Source of the DNA: Dermatemys mawii
Lineage: Eukaryota; Chordata; Testudines; Dermatemydidae
Length of the DNA stretch: 64,000 bases
Assembly: GCA_007922305.1 (NCBI GenBank)
Contig: ML677366.1
Location: forward strand, 14,118,489 to 14,182,488
Direction of reading: 5' to 3'
This document shows, one piece after another, positions 1 to 12,979 of the stretch. A program made the translations under genes and the position numbers. Numbering within the stretch: the stretch's first letter is position 1; the number at the start of each line of letters is the position of its first letter. The notes beneath the pieces were generated by a model. That model worked only from the letters and a program-made list of their open reading frames with translations. It was not told where the DNA came from and ran no database searches.

Positions 1-1544
1 TCCACACTGCCCTGGCCCACACTCAGTGGCAGCACTTGACACACACTCTTCACAGGCGTAAAGGTAGAAGAGAATCAGGTCCATATACTGCAGTAACAAT
101 CAGGTACAATGTACATAAAAAATTCATGCATTTTGGGCTTACCACACAATGGAAGAGAGAGAAAAACAACCAAATAGCCATGGGAGAAAAATAAAAAAGC
201 TTTCCAAATCATACTGTTGTATTTTTATTTCAAGGGATGTTTAAACCATCTTCTTAGCAAGTAAATATATCTGATCCCATTGTCTGACATGGGAAAAAAT
301 GAAAGGGCAAAGTTAGTAGTTAGGTGGGCTATTAAAAAAATCTGGTAACAGAATGTGCACCATGTTGTGGGAGCTGAGTTCCAAAGTGAGGAGCCAACAA
401 GTCTGGTTTGATTCCTCATAGTTTCAATCATCAGCTGAAAGTAAAAATAAATACTGAGTCCCTCTGAATGTGGCCATTTGAAGGTACCTGCAACTTACTG
501 GTTAGGTCTCAAATCTTGATGAAGTCACTTTAAAGCAGTCATGCCTGCCTCTGGAAGCATGACAGAAACACACAGCTGGCAGGCCTGTTTGTTTCCTCAG
601 CAATCATTACAGTTCACAGCGGCTCTGTCACCTGAAGTGAGAAGGGACACAATTTGTATTTGGCAAGGAACATCCCATTCTCCAAACTGGCGCTTGGTAC
701 CAACCGAACACCATCCATCAGTTCTGAAGCGCCTCTTTCAGAAGGTGAATGAATTGATTGATTCCTTCCGTTGTTCACAGAACAAGTGCTCAGCCCAGTT
801 CTTGTGCTTCTGGTCTTACCGTCAGCGTGAGGAGGCAGTGGCAAGTTGGCAGGGTGATGTTTTTAAGCTTCTTGGTTAGATCTTTCAGCCACTTCCATGT
901 AGCAAGGGTTGAGAGTGGGGCCAGGATGCTCTGAAACCCATCCCAGTCCCTAGACTTCAGAGCTGGAGCTCCATCCCAAGATGCAACTTCAAAGGGCTGT
1001 CTCTGCAACCTCCTGTTGGAGGCTCACTCCTACAGGCTGCAAAATGGTGTCAACAGACTCTGAATGAGTAAGAGAACCACTACTATGTAGATCCAGCAGC
1101 CATTACCTCCCCACCAAGTGAAAGTGCAATAGCAGCAAGGAATATGGAAGCCCAAATCTGTAACAGTAGTGCCAGGGAGCAGCTTCCCTACCACTCCACA
1201 GCCTGTGAGGAACTGTCTTTTCCTCTCTCCTCTGCTGCCCCTATGGACGCCCTCAAGCCACACCTAGCTATGGTCAAGTCATGATACAAATATGAAGACA
1301 CCTGAGCATCCATGAAAAAACATGCAGGTATAGCACCATGGTAATTAGGCCTTTGATAAATTATAAAAAACACCCCTATATTTACTATGAAATTTTGGAT
1401 TTCTATAGGGGGAAAATTACAAAGAGGAAAGGATTCTTCTGACTGGGCTCTTGACTCATGTGGGATTATGGATTGGGAGATTGATTCATGAGTCCTGCAA
1501 CATATCCAGCTTGCTGCAGAAATCAGTAAGATTTGCATGTGGCC
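1..1544. other. non-coding, nothing recognised
   Basis: No conserved exon, RNA gene or clear repeat was recognised. Open frames here are short and unlike any protein I know. Confidence 0.5.
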
Positions 1545-1690
1545 ACGGCAGGAGAGAGATCACTTGATCATTATCTGTTGGGTTCACTCACTAGGGGGCA
1601 CCTGGCATTGGCCACTGTCAATAGACAGGATACTGGGCTGGATGGACCTTTGGTCTGACCCAGTACAGACATTCTTACGTTCTTATTATT
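1545..1690 (+). repeat. CR1-type LINE 3' end
   Basis: The stretch reads through 'ggcacctggcattggccact' and 'ggatggacctttggtctgac' and ends in a 'ttcttacgttcttatt' tail. This matches a CR1 3' end subfamily common in reptiles, whose tail is an octamer repeat. Only the 3' terminus is kept, the usual 5' truncation of LINE insertions. Confidence 0.65.
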
Positions 1691-2340
1691 ACTTCCCAAA
1701 CAAGCATTTGATAAAGTTCACATATTTTACTGAACAATTTTAAAATCAAACAGTCTCAGAGACAAGAGATGAGGGAAGGTGGTAAAATTAATATAGACCC
1801 AAACACAGTCAATGGTGTGACACAGTTTATTTGTTCAGAAGTTCTGGGCCAGATCCCAGCTCATGCTAATGTCCCTTTGTATAGCTGGAGCAGTGCCAGG
1901 GGACCTAAAAGAAGCACTAAAGGGGGTATCTTCAGCTGGCATAGAACTGGCATAGCTGGTGCTACTGCGGTGCAGGGTACATCTCAGGAGCAAGAGAGCA
2001 TGTCAGAGATGGAGCACATGGCACTCTAGAAATCATTGGCAGCGCAGTACCTCCTAGTGCTTGTTAGAAGCCAGGGCAAGTTAAAGAAGTCTGTAGGCTG
2101 CTCTAACTTGTACCAGTGGCTAGTGTGACCCCTGGATAGCCCCATGACAGCAAGGGGAGGAAAGGCCATTTAGAACTACCTTTGTTTTCTTGCAACAGGT
2201 ACACTGAGCTCTACGCCGGCACAGCTGAAGATTTAGTCTATTAAACCCAGTTCTTCTGTGCTTTATTCTGGTATAAATACAGAATGATTCAATTGAAATT
2301 AATGGAATTATACTGATACTAGGGTACGCAAGGGTCACTG
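1691..2340. other. non-coding; possible foldback-element remnant
   Basis: No gene is seen. A piece from about 1845 starts with 'tgggccagatcccagctcat', which resembles one arm of reptile foldback repeats beginning 'gggccagat'. The second arm is not convincing. Confidence 0.35.
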
Positions 2341-2941
2341 AGTGCTCTACTCACCACTGGAGAGCCTCCTTCTGGCCACAGCTGAGGATTAGCTCTGCCA
2401 GGGCAATGCATTCCACCACTCTCTCTCTGTGTCATGCTCTCCTCAAGACTGAACTGCTCTCACTTCACAGCTTGGCCCTCCATCTAGGTCACTGCTGGTC
2501 TCCCCTTCTGGGGAATCAAAGTCCCTCAGGACCCACTGTCCCAGGCATTATCTTTCCATACACTGCCCCTTAATGGCCCCACTACCCAGTGGCTGGTAGA
2601 GGGACCAAGGCCAGACCTCTCTATTGGGTTCCAGCCCAAGGATCCTACAACAAGCAGTCACAGTCTGGACAGTCCTGAACTTTACTGCTGTAGCCTTGGG
2701 CTACTTCCTATCTTACTTTCTCTCACCCTGAGAGTGACAGCAGTTTCTCTCTCTGAGGCCCTTTTCTGCTCTCAGCTACTAGGCTTTATACAGGCCCTTC
2801 CTGTTCCTGTCCAGCTGAGCTTTATCTGTAATTAATTCTCCATGCTCCCTGGCTCCTCCTCCAGGTGCCGCCCAGATGGTTAATTGGCCCACATAGCCTC
2901 CTTAACCCCTTCAGGCTCTGTGTGGGGTGGACACCCCAGCA
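2341..2941 (-). mobile_element. probable solo LTR of a retroelement
   Basis: Read on the minus strand, the segment begins 'tgctggggtgtccaccccac', carries a TATA-like 'tgtataaagcc' (plus strand about 2793), and ends near 'gagtagagcact'. The ends are flanked by 'cactga' on the left and 'cagtga' on the right, a possible target duplication with one mismatch. I recognise the sequence as a repeated LTR-like unit of turtle genomes but cannot place it as Gypsy or endogenous retrovirus. No internal coding sequence is attached. Confidence 0.5.
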
Positions 2942-3803
2942 CAGTGAACAGGAGAATTGGGCAGGTTTTCTCTTTATTCAATGTGTAATTTTTGGTTAAG
3001 ATGAGCACACAGACTCAGAAACTTTTTAGCAAACAAAAGTTAAGGGAGTGTAAAGCAAGCAAAATCAATGGTCATCAAAAATATCTAGGGAGACCAGCCA
3101 TAAGTTACACACTTCCTACTGCACCGAGGATATGAGCCATGTTAGTGCTTCTGTAATATTCTGAGTTAGTCATTCCATTTCAGAACTTCAATTTTCGAGC
3201 TAACCTATAGTAATGTTCCATCTTGCTGCATTTAGTATAGCTGATTGTACGTATGAGTGATCAGTATATGCTGTTTTCCCTATTAGCTGAACATAGTCTC
3301 AGTCCATGTGAACCTCAAGCTGTGAGAGACACATTTTTAGACACTGTAAACCAAGGTTAGACATTTCACACTATAATCAGAACTGGCATCTTCCATGGAG
3401 CTCCTTTGCTATTTAAAAGCAGAACTGATTGTACAGTAACAAGGTGATAGTATGAAAGAATTTCTCTAGCAGGAGCCCTTCTGGCATAACTAGATGACCT
3501 GCTCTAAAAGCTCTCATTTTAAAACAGCAGGGTAGACATTAAACATAAAACTCAAACCTGGAGAAAATCTCCAAATAGTCAAATAAATATCTAAATAAAC
3601 AGCATTGCCTCCTAATTGGTCCAGGGACTTCCAGATCTGTAATTCTTTCACTTCACTCTATAATCTATTTATCTAGCAGATTCTACTCCTTCCTAGTTCA
3701 GATACATCAGAGTCAACATCTTCCACTTCTCTGGAAACACAATGCTTTTCAAATGAGTAACCCGCAACCTAATGCTCCTCACATGTTACCCTGTCCTAGT
3801 ATG
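2942..3803. other. non-coding, nothing recognised
   Basis: AT-rich sequence with no ORF worth naming and no repeat I can identify. Confidence 0.5.
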
Positions 3804-4082
3804 GTCACACTTTATATTAGGGTTCTATTTATAAATGTGTATAAAGAGTTAATAGGTTATTAGTAGATTTTAAATGTTCCATGTTAAATGTTACAGACAT
3901 GAATAGCATAGGTTAGGAGCACCTCAGCAAAAGGTATAAACCAAGATCACGACCAATATACTGACCTGTTGGACTCTAGACCAATCCATAACATTTAATT
4001 ACCCATTTCTTGAAACATCTATTAATTCTTTATGTAGCTTTTATAAACTGTCTATAAATGTATGCTGGATATAAACTGTGAC
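3804..4082. repeat. candidate MITE with ~60-bp inverted ends
   Basis: The left end 'gtcacactttatatta' and the right end 'tataaactgtgac' are inverted copies. The match continues inward through 'tatttataaatg' on the left and 'tctataaatg' on the right. The total length is 279 bp. No clear target duplication was found and there is no coding capacity. It resembles an old, widely shared amniote repeat. Confidence 0.45.
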
Positions 4083-4269
4083 TGTAATATTAAAGACTGA
4101 TATTTTACCTTTTCTTTACTTAAATTTCAATTTGGCAAACTGGGAATATAATCTGAGCCGTAGGAAATTTGCCATATTATCGTTATCTGAGGTACCAAGG
4201 CATTACAGCAATTCACTGCCTTTGGCCCAGTGATTTAAATGTAGACACCAAAAATCTGTATTTAGATGC

Positions 4270-4404
4270 AGAGCTCGATCCTGCATGATGCTGAGCAATG
4301 CTGCCCTGCTCCAACAAAGCACTTCAGCACATGCTTACCTTTGAGAGTAGTCCCATGAGTTTGCTAAATCAGTGCAAGCTGCTCAGCACTGTGCAGGATG
4401 GAAC
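4270..4404. repeat. small foldback repeat
   Basis: The left arm 'cgatcctgcatgatgctgagc' region is inverted at the right end as 'gctcagcactgtgcaggat'. This belongs to the family with 'gatcctgcaaag' arms seen at 13854, 18940, 51191 and 52020. Confidence 0.5.
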
Positions 4405-4420
4405 TCCTAGGGAAGTGGAT

Positions 4421-4504
4421 GGATTTTCAGAAAGGCTGAACACTCAAAACCTTTACTGAAGTTAATGAGAGCTACAGGCGCTCAGCACCTTTGAAAATCA
4501 GGCC
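4421..4504. repeat. small foldback repeat, 'ttttcag' subfamily
   Basis: The arms are 'gattttcagaaaggctga' and 'ctcagcacctttgaaaatc'. The centre 'actgaagttaatgag' is a decayed form of the shared core. Confidence 0.5.
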
Positions 4505-5454
4505 ATTTTTGTAGGTTCTTAATTATGGAGTTAAGTGCCTGAGTATAGGCATAGAGGGTATAATTTTTGCCCTTTATTTATATATCTCCGGCATATCACA
4601 GTATAACAAGTGTCTTCACAAATGCATAATATACAACCTTAATGTAGTTACATGTTAGGGTCCTGTACTGAAATTATCCGTGTGTGGAATCCTGCGGGGT
4701 GAATGAGAGTGCATGAGCATAGATGGTCCAGCTAATAGATCCCACTGCAGGATCAGAGTCCAGATGAGATTTATTCATTGAAACAGCAAAATTGTGAGTG
4801 TTGGGTTTTTTTAAACAAACCTTTCATGAAAATAGATCCTTCCTGCCTCTTTCACGAACCAGTTCTTTTTAATAATTCATACTGATTTAAGAACATTTTA
4901 TTATTCTCTGTAGTGTTGAAAGATAGGCTAACTGCTAAAATAGCAGAGTACTCCCTGCACATTGCAGATTTTAATCGCAGTAGTCACAATTACAGAAATA
5001 TGCAAAGAGAATCCAATTAATGAACTGAATCAATTAAAAAAGACTAAAAGAAACAACATTAAGAACTGCCATAAGAAATGATGGGCAAGTAAATTATGTA
5101 AGCCATTGATAGGTGTGACAAGCAGACCTGGCAGCTATGAGTTAGCATCTCAAATCATTTCTTAATATCCTAGTTTGGAAAAAGCTTTACAATGTTATGT
5201 TATCTGTAACTATTCCATAGCAATTGTTATTTCTATAATGCCAACAACAAGCAGACAGGAAGAAGGTAGGGCTCTAGCTATATTATGTTGACAAGTCTTG
5301 CAATTGTATCACAGGTTTCGCAGTATTTGGTGGTTTTTGTTCAAGCCCTAACTCCTGAAATCAAACAATTTTGAGACACTTTCTGCTTTCATTTTTTTAA
5401 CAAAGTGTCTAGCTTTCATGAGTGCAGAGAAAAACTTGAAAACATGACCTGGGT
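4505..5454. other. non-coding, nothing recognised
   Basis: AT-rich sequence with no open frame of note and no recognised repeat. Confidence 0.5.
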
Positions 5455-5580
5455 AGGGCCTAAACACTCAAAATCCAAGAGACAAATAAAATGACACCCA
5501 AACACATTATTTTTAAAAATCTCATGATTTTTTGGAGCCTGAGTCATGATTTTTGAATGCTTGCAATTGGCAACAGTGAT
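5455..5580. repeat. interspersed repeat with 'tcatgatttttt' motifs
   Basis: The segment contains 'ctcatgattttttggagcc' followed by 'gtcatgatttttgaatgctt' and ends 'ggcaacagtg'. I recognise these motifs from a common reptile repeat, but its class and exact ends are uncertain. Confidence 0.4.
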
Positions 5581-5799
5581 AATCTGCTATATCTGGTGAG
5601 CATTTCCTTAGAGACTTTACCTGTGCCTGGGTGGCTTTTCACTTGGTATTAAAGTTTGTATACTAAGCAAGGGACTAAGTTTGTCATTTAGCACGGACAC
5701 ACACTGGAGGTGATGCAAACCACCCCACTCCATGAGTTAGAGCACAACAGGACCCAATGTGATGCAGAATTTAATGGCTACCTCAATGTCAATATTAAA

Positions 5800-6078
5800 T
5801 AAGAATAATGGGGAGGTATAATCCTTCCCCTGGCAGCCAGCGGATCTGGGTATAAATTGGCCATGGGTAAATTTGGGCTGGGAACTAGAAGGTTACTAAC
5901 CATCATGGAGGGAGGTTCTAGAATAGCCTTCCAATAAAGTAATGAGGGGCAAGAAACCTAATTGATTTTAAGATGAAGCTTAGTAAATATAGTAAAGGAA
6001 CTACATGATGGGGTTGCCATAATAGCAGGGGACTGGAATCAAGGGCGCAGGATGTCCCATCCAGTCCTATGTTCTTAG
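5800..6078 (+). repeat. CR1-type LINE 3' region fragment
   Basis: The stretch around 5948-6020 ('attgattttaagatgaagct', 'gatggggttgcc') matches the 3' part of a CR1 subfamily. The end reads 'cagtcctatgttctta'. A related, more distal part of the same family is at 21490-21731. Confidence 0.55.
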
Positions 6079-7571
6079 GAAGCTCCACCATCCTTCGCAA
6101 GCTGCATGGACAGAAGAATGGAACCATGTGTCCACTTACCTGAAATTCCCCACCCACTATGAGTGTTCACCAAAGGAGCAAGGACTGGCTCCTGTGAGGA
6201 GTGCTCAAGTCAGATTAACTTCCTTACACCCTACCTCCTCTGCATCCAATCAAGGATCAGTCATGATCTGGCTGTGATTCACTGAAACTACCCCCAAAGA
6301 ATTGTGTGTGTGACTGGCATGCCTCCTCTTTATTGTTAATGTGGTTAGGACAGGTGTATTTTGGGAAATGCAATTTCAGATGCATGCTGGGCACTTATTA
6401 AAAGGTTGTTTGCCATCGGCTAAAGTAAACTGCCTCTCTTTGGCTCTTAATAGCAATAATGCTAGAGATATACAAAGCTGTATGAAAATTATCTGAACGG
6501 CCGTAAGATAAGTGCTTGCAAGCTGGGCACTGCATACTCCATGGGGAGCTTGCATTTTAATGCTCCTTTTGCTCATCTCTGTATATTATATTATTGTTAC
6601 ACTGCAATGTGTCACAACATTACACACCACAAAGTAAGCATCCTATGAAGCTGGTTTTGGCTTGAGATGTAAAAGAAATACATTTGGGTGAATGTACACC
6701 TGCAGCAAAGTAGACAGGCAAAGTTTCCAGTAGACACAAATGCTCCTAGCACAGTTTGGTGCAATTTACAGACTCAGCAGGGACAGATCCTCCCATGTAG
6801 ACAGGTGTTGTGCCATGCTGGTTTAAAGCTCAATTTTTGCTCTCTTGGATCTCGGTGCTGTCTTATGCAGGCTGGGACCTGAGTGCCGTGTGAGAGTCGC
6901 CTGAGATTCCAGTCTGACCTTGTTCCCAGATAAGTGTGCTAAGAGTCTAGAGAGTTTCTCTGGGCTTGGTCACTAAATTGTCCTTTATCCCCACTCCCAC
7001 CCCTGACTGTAATCCAGCACCTGAATTTAAGGCACTGGGGAGAATGATCTGAAATATTCGCAGAAGGAATACAGTAAAGAGAAGGCAAAAGACAATCTGC
7101 TGCAACATATAGTGGGCAGTTCCCCATCAATGCATCAGCAAATACACACATTATGTTAACTAGCAGATGGCTAAAATGGAGCCATACGCTTATATCCTGT
7201 GATGCACGGCTGTGTCTTCCTTTTCTTCTTGCTCTTCTTCCCCGCCACCGGAAACACAGAAGTAAACTGGATTATATTTCTCAGCTTGTTTACTATAGCA
7301 CTGAGACTGCTGCTGTCAGTGCTCAGAAACGGATATGCATTTGGGGTGGATTGAAACTACATAGTGTCCATATTCAATCCTCCTTTCCCCTCAGAAAAAC
7401 AATGTATTCACCTCCTTCTCTGTGTGCTCTCTGCTCAGCTTTTCCAGTCCCCCAGCCTCCATGACATTCTCATCCCAGCACTTTCAGATAGACACCTGGG
7501 TCCAAATTCAGAGCTAGCAAGTCATCTCCTCAGCTGCTGTAAGTCTGCGTGGCTTTGTTAAATGATTTCAA
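6079..7571. other. non-coding, nothing recognised
   Basis: ORFs of up to 103 codons on both strands show no recognisable domain and no exon-like conservation that I can see. Confidence 0.5.
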
Positions 7572-7645
7572 CATTGTAATGTGATACCTACCCTCCTTTG
7601 TAGAGTGCTTTGAGATCCTTGGATGAAAATTGCTATATTATACCC
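7572..7645 (+). repeat. MIR/CORE-type SINE 3' end
   Basis: 'gtagagtgctttgagatcct' followed by 'gaaaattgctatattat' matches the conserved 3' tail of MIR-like SINEs (consensus 'gctttgagatcc ... gcgctatataa'). Confidence 0.5.
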
Positions 7646-8261
7646 TACCATAATGGCCTCCCTGGTATCAGATGAGCCTGGGGTCCAGTCAGGAACAATT
7701 GTTTACACCAGTCATGCCCCTGCTACCTGTGTTTGGTGGCTGGACCCTGCCACCGATGGGGCAAAACTGTGAGGGCCTGGCCATGGGTAGCCACCCAGAA
7801 AATTACATTACTGCTGAAAGTAGGTAACCATGCTCTAATTAATCCAATTAATTCCAGATTAATCTGGAATGCAGCATGAAGTCAGATAGCTGCCCTTTAT
7901 GAATCCGTGGTCTGCAAATAGAAAAGACTTTCACAAAGATGGCTGTTTTTTCGGGGGAGAGGGGGTTAGTTTCCCCAAAATATTAGCTCAAACTATCTGC
8001 CCCTAATGTCACCTTTTCAAGTGATTTCCCCAGCCACTTTCATTGATGAGAGTTCATCCCTGGTAGGACAGTGAACTGGAGATATACTCCATATGAAAAG
8101 AGAGAGATACTGTACATGGTATTCAGGCGCTTGCTCTCGCTAAACAAATTTCTTCCTCTTTACAAATTACTGATCATCGATAAGTCACACAGGCACCTTA
8201 ACCCCTATATAGGGCCCAGCCTTTAGAATTATCCCATCTCATTAATTCCTTGGCTAATAAA
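7646..8261. other. non-coding, nothing recognised
   Basis: Neither a gene nor a repeat was identified. Confidence 0.45.
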
Positions 8262-8830
8262 ATAATCATAATGACTAAGACTTGGCACTTCTCTAGGAGT
8301 TGTCATTCAAGGATCTGAAAATATTTCACAAACATTTGTACATTAAGACCTCTCAGCACCCTTATAGGTAAATAGATAATGAGTGTTATCCTTGTTTGTT
8401 TGATGGCTTCACCCAGCCATGTAGGGGACAAGGTCAAAAATTTCAAAAGTGATCTTTTTTCTCCTGGGGGCTGCCCATTTTGTGACATCTTGGGCCTAGT
8501 TTTCAGATGTGCTGAACATCCACAGCTCCCATTGACTTCAGCGAGAATTGGGGGTTCTTAGCACTTCTATCCTATACTGTTGCCCATCCTAGTAGTATCT
8601 GGGCCCCTTGTCAGTAAGTCACTATTGAGAATCAGGCCTTCAGTAGCTCAAAAACTCCCAAAAATTAGACTCCCAAAAATTACAGCATCAAAAATGAGTT
8701 GCTGTGCTTGAAAATTTTGGCCCAAGTGACTTGCTCAATGTCACCCAGCAAATCAGTGACAGAGGTAGAAAAATAACCCAGAAAACCTGATTCCCTGGTT
8801 CCTGTTGTAACCATTAGTCATTACTCTCTC
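8262..8830 (+). repeat. MIR-type SINE split by later sequence
   Basis: The first half (8262-8400, with 'ctgaaaatatttcacaaaca' and 'aataatgag'-like parts) and the second half (8723-8830, with 'gtgacttgctcaatgtcacc') follow the order of a MIR-type SINE. The material between them includes a foldback repeat at 8492-8565 ('ttttcagatgtgctgaac', core 'cccattgacttcagc'). Confidence 0.5.
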
Positions 8831-9542
8831 CATAAGCAAACCTAATTTTTCCTACTTTTGCTGTAATGTCTTACAGCTCCTCTTTAGCTTGAGGTCCCAC
8901 AGCTATCTAGAAAGATACCTCTCTTTATGCACAGCAGATGTGCTACAACATACAAGGGCACCTTTGGGAGGAATGCACATAGACATGAAACTGCCATCCT
9001 AGTCCTCACAACAACATTTCATTTGTCTTCCTCTGCTCATGCAGTGTGCATCTGCCACTGCCTGGCACTGCCCTGGGTTGTGGTGTGGAGGATACCCCGC
9101 TTCCAAGCATACACATTTTATCCTGTTTGTTCCTTTTGGATTATTTTCCTTCCCGAGCTTTCCATGCCTTTGGCTATCTATCACTCTGAACCCATGGAGT
9201 CTTGAAAATGCACTTGCTGAATGGTGTATAACAGAAGAACTGGAAACAATTATGTGGCCACATCAAAATCTAGCCCAAATCTTTGCATATATTCTATCTC
9301 ACAGCTGAGGGTCATCACTAAATCGCCACCATCCAAGTGGAGGTGTCAGTTGTGGACAGACCCAAATGATCTCCTGTACACAAGCCTCAAGGCTGAGTAC
9401 CCTTTGCTGACTCACTGTAAAATTTTTCTGAATGCTCACTAACTTCTCCCCCAAAAATGTCTTTTTCCCTCATCCAATGTTTAGACTGAGTTCAAGATTT
9501 AAGGCAGTTTTACTTTGCACAGCCTCTGAGGAGTGATTATTG
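8831..9542. other. non-coding, nothing recognised
   Basis: Overlapping short ORFs (60-92 codons) occur on both strands at 8927-9442. None resembles a known protein, so I treat them as chance. Confidence 0.45.
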
Positions 9543-9901
9543 CCTGGCTGTGGGAGGATTTGACAGCAGCCTTCAACTACCTGAAGGAGGGTTTCAAAGA
9601 AGATGGAGCTAGGTTGTTCTCAGTGGTGCAGAGCAAGAACCAGTGGTCTCAAGTTTCACTGGGGGAGGTCTAGGTTGTATATTAGAAAACACTATATCAC
9701 TAGGAGGGTGGTGAAGCACTGGAATGGGTCACTTAGGGAGGAGGTGGAATCTCCATTCTTAAAGGTTTTCAAGGCCCAGCTTGATACAGCCTTGGCTGGG
9801 ATGATTTAGATGGTGCTGGACCTGCCTTGAGCAGGGGATTGGACTAGATGACCTCCTGAGGTCTCTTCCAACCCTAATATGCTATGATTCTGTGATTCTA
9901 C
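9543..9901 (+). repeat. CR1 LINE 3' end (ORF2 tail and 3' UTR)
   Basis: The frame around 9665-9805 encodes the C-terminal end of CR1 ORF2 (RRVVKHWN, EVESPFLKVFK). It is followed by 'ggattggactagatgacctc', 'gaggtctcttccaaccct' and the octamer tail 'gattctgtgattct'. Upstream parts are missing, so this is a 5'-truncated copy with several frame breaks. Confidence 0.85.
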
Positions 9902-11969
9902 ATTCTGACTCTAGCTAACAGCCAAAGGAAATCAGGACCTTTTATTCAGAAAACATTGCCATTGGCCCAAGAAAAATTTCTCCAGAATCAGAGATCTCAC
10001 AAATCCCAGCTGATCTTGAACTGCTATGGAGAGAGAGAAGAACAGAGGTAGTTTTTCAGATTATTAGGTCCCAGACCCAGTCTGTTCAAGTCTCGATAGC
10101 CAGCACCTTGAATTGCACTCAGAAACAACTGGTAGCCAGAGGATAGCGAGGAACAGGGGTGTAATATGTGTAGCAGTTTTATGTACTCACTCACATGAAT
10201 GGTGGGACACTATTCCACACCACCTACTGCAGTTATTTCTTTAGTGGCCTATGCTTTTTTGTTAAATGTAGCACATTATAGAATGTGTAAAGATAAATCT
10301 TGTTGGCACTGCTGGAACAGTGATAAGAGCACAGAGAAGCCTTGTGACAACTGAAAAAAAAAAGTTCTCCAGAGCAAAGAACAATATCAAGCAAGCTTTG
10401 AACTGACAACTTCTGCTACTGGCAACAAGCCACCACTATGTACAGACAGTAAGCAGCAGCCAATAAAATATGAGTGCATTAGAAATGCATTAAGTAAGCA
10501 CAGTATCAGCAGAGCAGACTACAGTAGGCACAATTATCTTGTAATTTATTTACCTGAGGAAAGTTAAACCTGTATTCTAGGCTCGATCCTTCACCGCTCT
10601 TGACCAAGTTATAAACTCCTTTGCACCAGTGTCAAATGGGTATAAAACACTACCAAAGCGGAATGATAGCATGATATACCCCCCGGCACTGGTTTAAATG
10701 GTGACACAAGGTTTGGAGCAACAGACAGTTGGTCCCCCATATCTAGTTTACAGTGCACCCCACGTTTGCTCCACTGCCGTGTTGACTATCTGTGATGTGC
10801 ACAGGTTCCCAAATCTTTCCAGCTACACCTGCAAAATCAGTGCCTGCATGCACACACACACTGTCCAAGCTGGTATGCCTGTTGCCTTTTTTTGTTTGTT
10901 GCTGGGACTGGTTTATCCAGCATTATATCAGTGGCTTTCAAGGAACGGAGAACATCAATCATTTGTCAATTCCCTGATTGAATAAAGATAGCATGTGGCC
11001 GAAGGAGAAGAAAATAGGAAACAAAATGGTTGTAGGTGATTCCTAAGCCTTGTTTGCTATGATTTAATACGTTTTTGATAACTGACACATGCACTTTCAG
11101 AGTAACATTTCCTTTAAAACCTTTGTACTTTCCTCAGGCACCATATATTTTTTATTTTCAAATAAAATACTGTAGATAATCAGAAAATGGCCAAGAACGC
11201 AGTTTGGATTAACTGCTTAGTGACTGGATTGTGATTCCCTTACACATGTTAATGGCACCTGCCTCTACAATTAGATTCACTGATTAATTCAGTGAGAGTG
11301 AAGGGTTCCAAATCTGCCCCTAAATATTAGTGATAGCACCAATATGTGCTACAACTACATAATTGTTCTGTGCTGAGGTCACACCAAGCAGCATTTTGAT
11401 GAGTTTGGTTTCCAAAATGAGTTTGGTTACTAAAATTTTGAGAAGTAGTCAAAGCGGGCATTGATTCTGCAATACACATGCTTCTGTCAGCACAGCTAGC
11501 ATGTCAGTATTTTCTCCAAAGATCAGAGCTAGGTAATGAATGCTTTTTTTTCCAAATCAGCCACATTTATGTTTCATATTAAAAAAAAGTCATATTTATG
11601 TTTTACATGTAAAAAGCTTAATCTTATCAGTCATGTTTTACATCCACAGAATACAGAAAGACAACAAAGGGCAGAACTGGGGCTGCCTAGATATTTATGT
11701 TAATGTTTGGGGGAAGGGATTGCCACCAAATCTAGTGAGTTTCAGATCTCCAGGCCTGAATCAGCTCCCACCTATGCTGAGTAACTCCACTGACTTCAAA
11801 GGAATTCAACCCATATTATACCAGTTTTGAAAGGAGGCAGCTGTGATTCACTGTACCGTTGTTGTTGCATCCACTTGCAGTTTCTAAGATGCATAAGTCC
11901 AAATAGTCGTCACTGCAAATTTTTAAAACTGGTGTAAGTTTGATCTCTTCCTAGATGAATGACCTAGCC
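9902..11969. other. non-coding; weak foldback remnants
   Basis: No gene is visible. Weak remnants of foldback repeats occur near 10581 ('gctcgatccttc') and 11752-11835 ('gtaactccactgacttcaaa'). ORFs of 95-96 codons at 10698 and 11540 are unlike known proteins. Confidence 0.45.
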
Positions 11970-12279
11970 CAGTGGTATCCAATAGAAATTCGATGCTAGC
12001 CACACTTGTGGTTTTGAATTTTTGTTATTCACCATATTATAAAAAAAGATTTAAAAACATACTACAAACATACTACATACTACTACCATAACCCTGAAAT
12101 CTGGTATATAATTCATACTGACCATGCATCTTAACTCAGCCTCCAGATTTTACTTGGAATTTACAAAATTTACTGCAGAAAAAGTGGATTCACAGACCCA
12201 TGCATTGATCATGCGTTAGCCACAATTCAATAGCCTATTTGCCACATGTGGCTAGTGGCGAACATATTGGACACCGCTG
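11970..12279. mobile_element. non-autonomous hAT-type DNA transposon
   Basis: The ends are inverted: left 'cagtggtatccaatag', right 'atattggacaccgctg'. The flanks are 'acctagcc' (11962-11969) and 'atctagcc' (12280-12287), an 8-bp duplication with one mismatch, as expected for hAT elements. A second subterminal pair, 'gccacacttgtgg' and 'gccacatgtggc', is also present. The element is 310 bp and AT-rich inside, with no transposase frame. Confidence 0.82.
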
Positions 12280-12287
12280 ATCTAGCC

Positions 12288-12971
12288 TTACAACTTTAAA
12301 CTGTATTAGTCAGGAGAACTCCATGCTAAAACCTTACAGGCTAATATAAGCTCTCCCAGCACTCCACAATATTGTACACAGCCATTTATATTAAACTGCA
12401 AAACACAGGTGACTGAATGTAATTAAATCTCAAAACTGCTTCAGTGAGGGGTTGCAATGGATGGGGGTAAGAAATGTCCATTAAGCATCTTGCTATACAG
12501 CTCTACAGCTTTGTTTCTCTGTTGCCTAAATCTCCATCGCTGAGACTGCTGAATTTATCAGACTTTATGGCATGCAACGCCTTAGAAATTGGGATGAGAC
12601 CTATCGGCTATTTACAACCACTATATCAGAATAATTTACACCTTTCCCCACCATCTTGGAGACATTCAAAACTCAGCCTTCCAGGTGAGACTTCACAGAT
12701 TTAAAACTAGCCATACATCTGCTGACCTTTTTGACCTGTGCTTTTTGTTTCGGGGGGAAGGAAGGAACCTTGACTTATCTGATGTTAAGAAAAAGGGATT
12801 GAATTTCCAAACTCTGCTGTTAGAGATAAAAATCTTATCACACGCTTATTTTTCCTCTGCAGGCATCAGATGTCTCCTCAGATCCTCCACATTTTTCACA
12901 GTGATTATATACTTCTGCTTTTCTAATCTATTTCTCTCACTCTTTCCCACTCCTCCAGAGCCATAATAACC
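12288..12971. other. non-coding, nothing recognised
   Basis: Two ORFs (12474-12704 and 12685-12966, plus strand) have no recognisable family. Confidence 0.45.
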
Positions 12972-12979
12972 TTCTACAG

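Noticed and set aside
12054..12100. Short 'catactac' tandem-like run as a possible CRISPR or satellite
   Set aside because: It is only a few imperfect units within a hAT element. There are no spaced identical repeats, and the genome is a vertebrate's.
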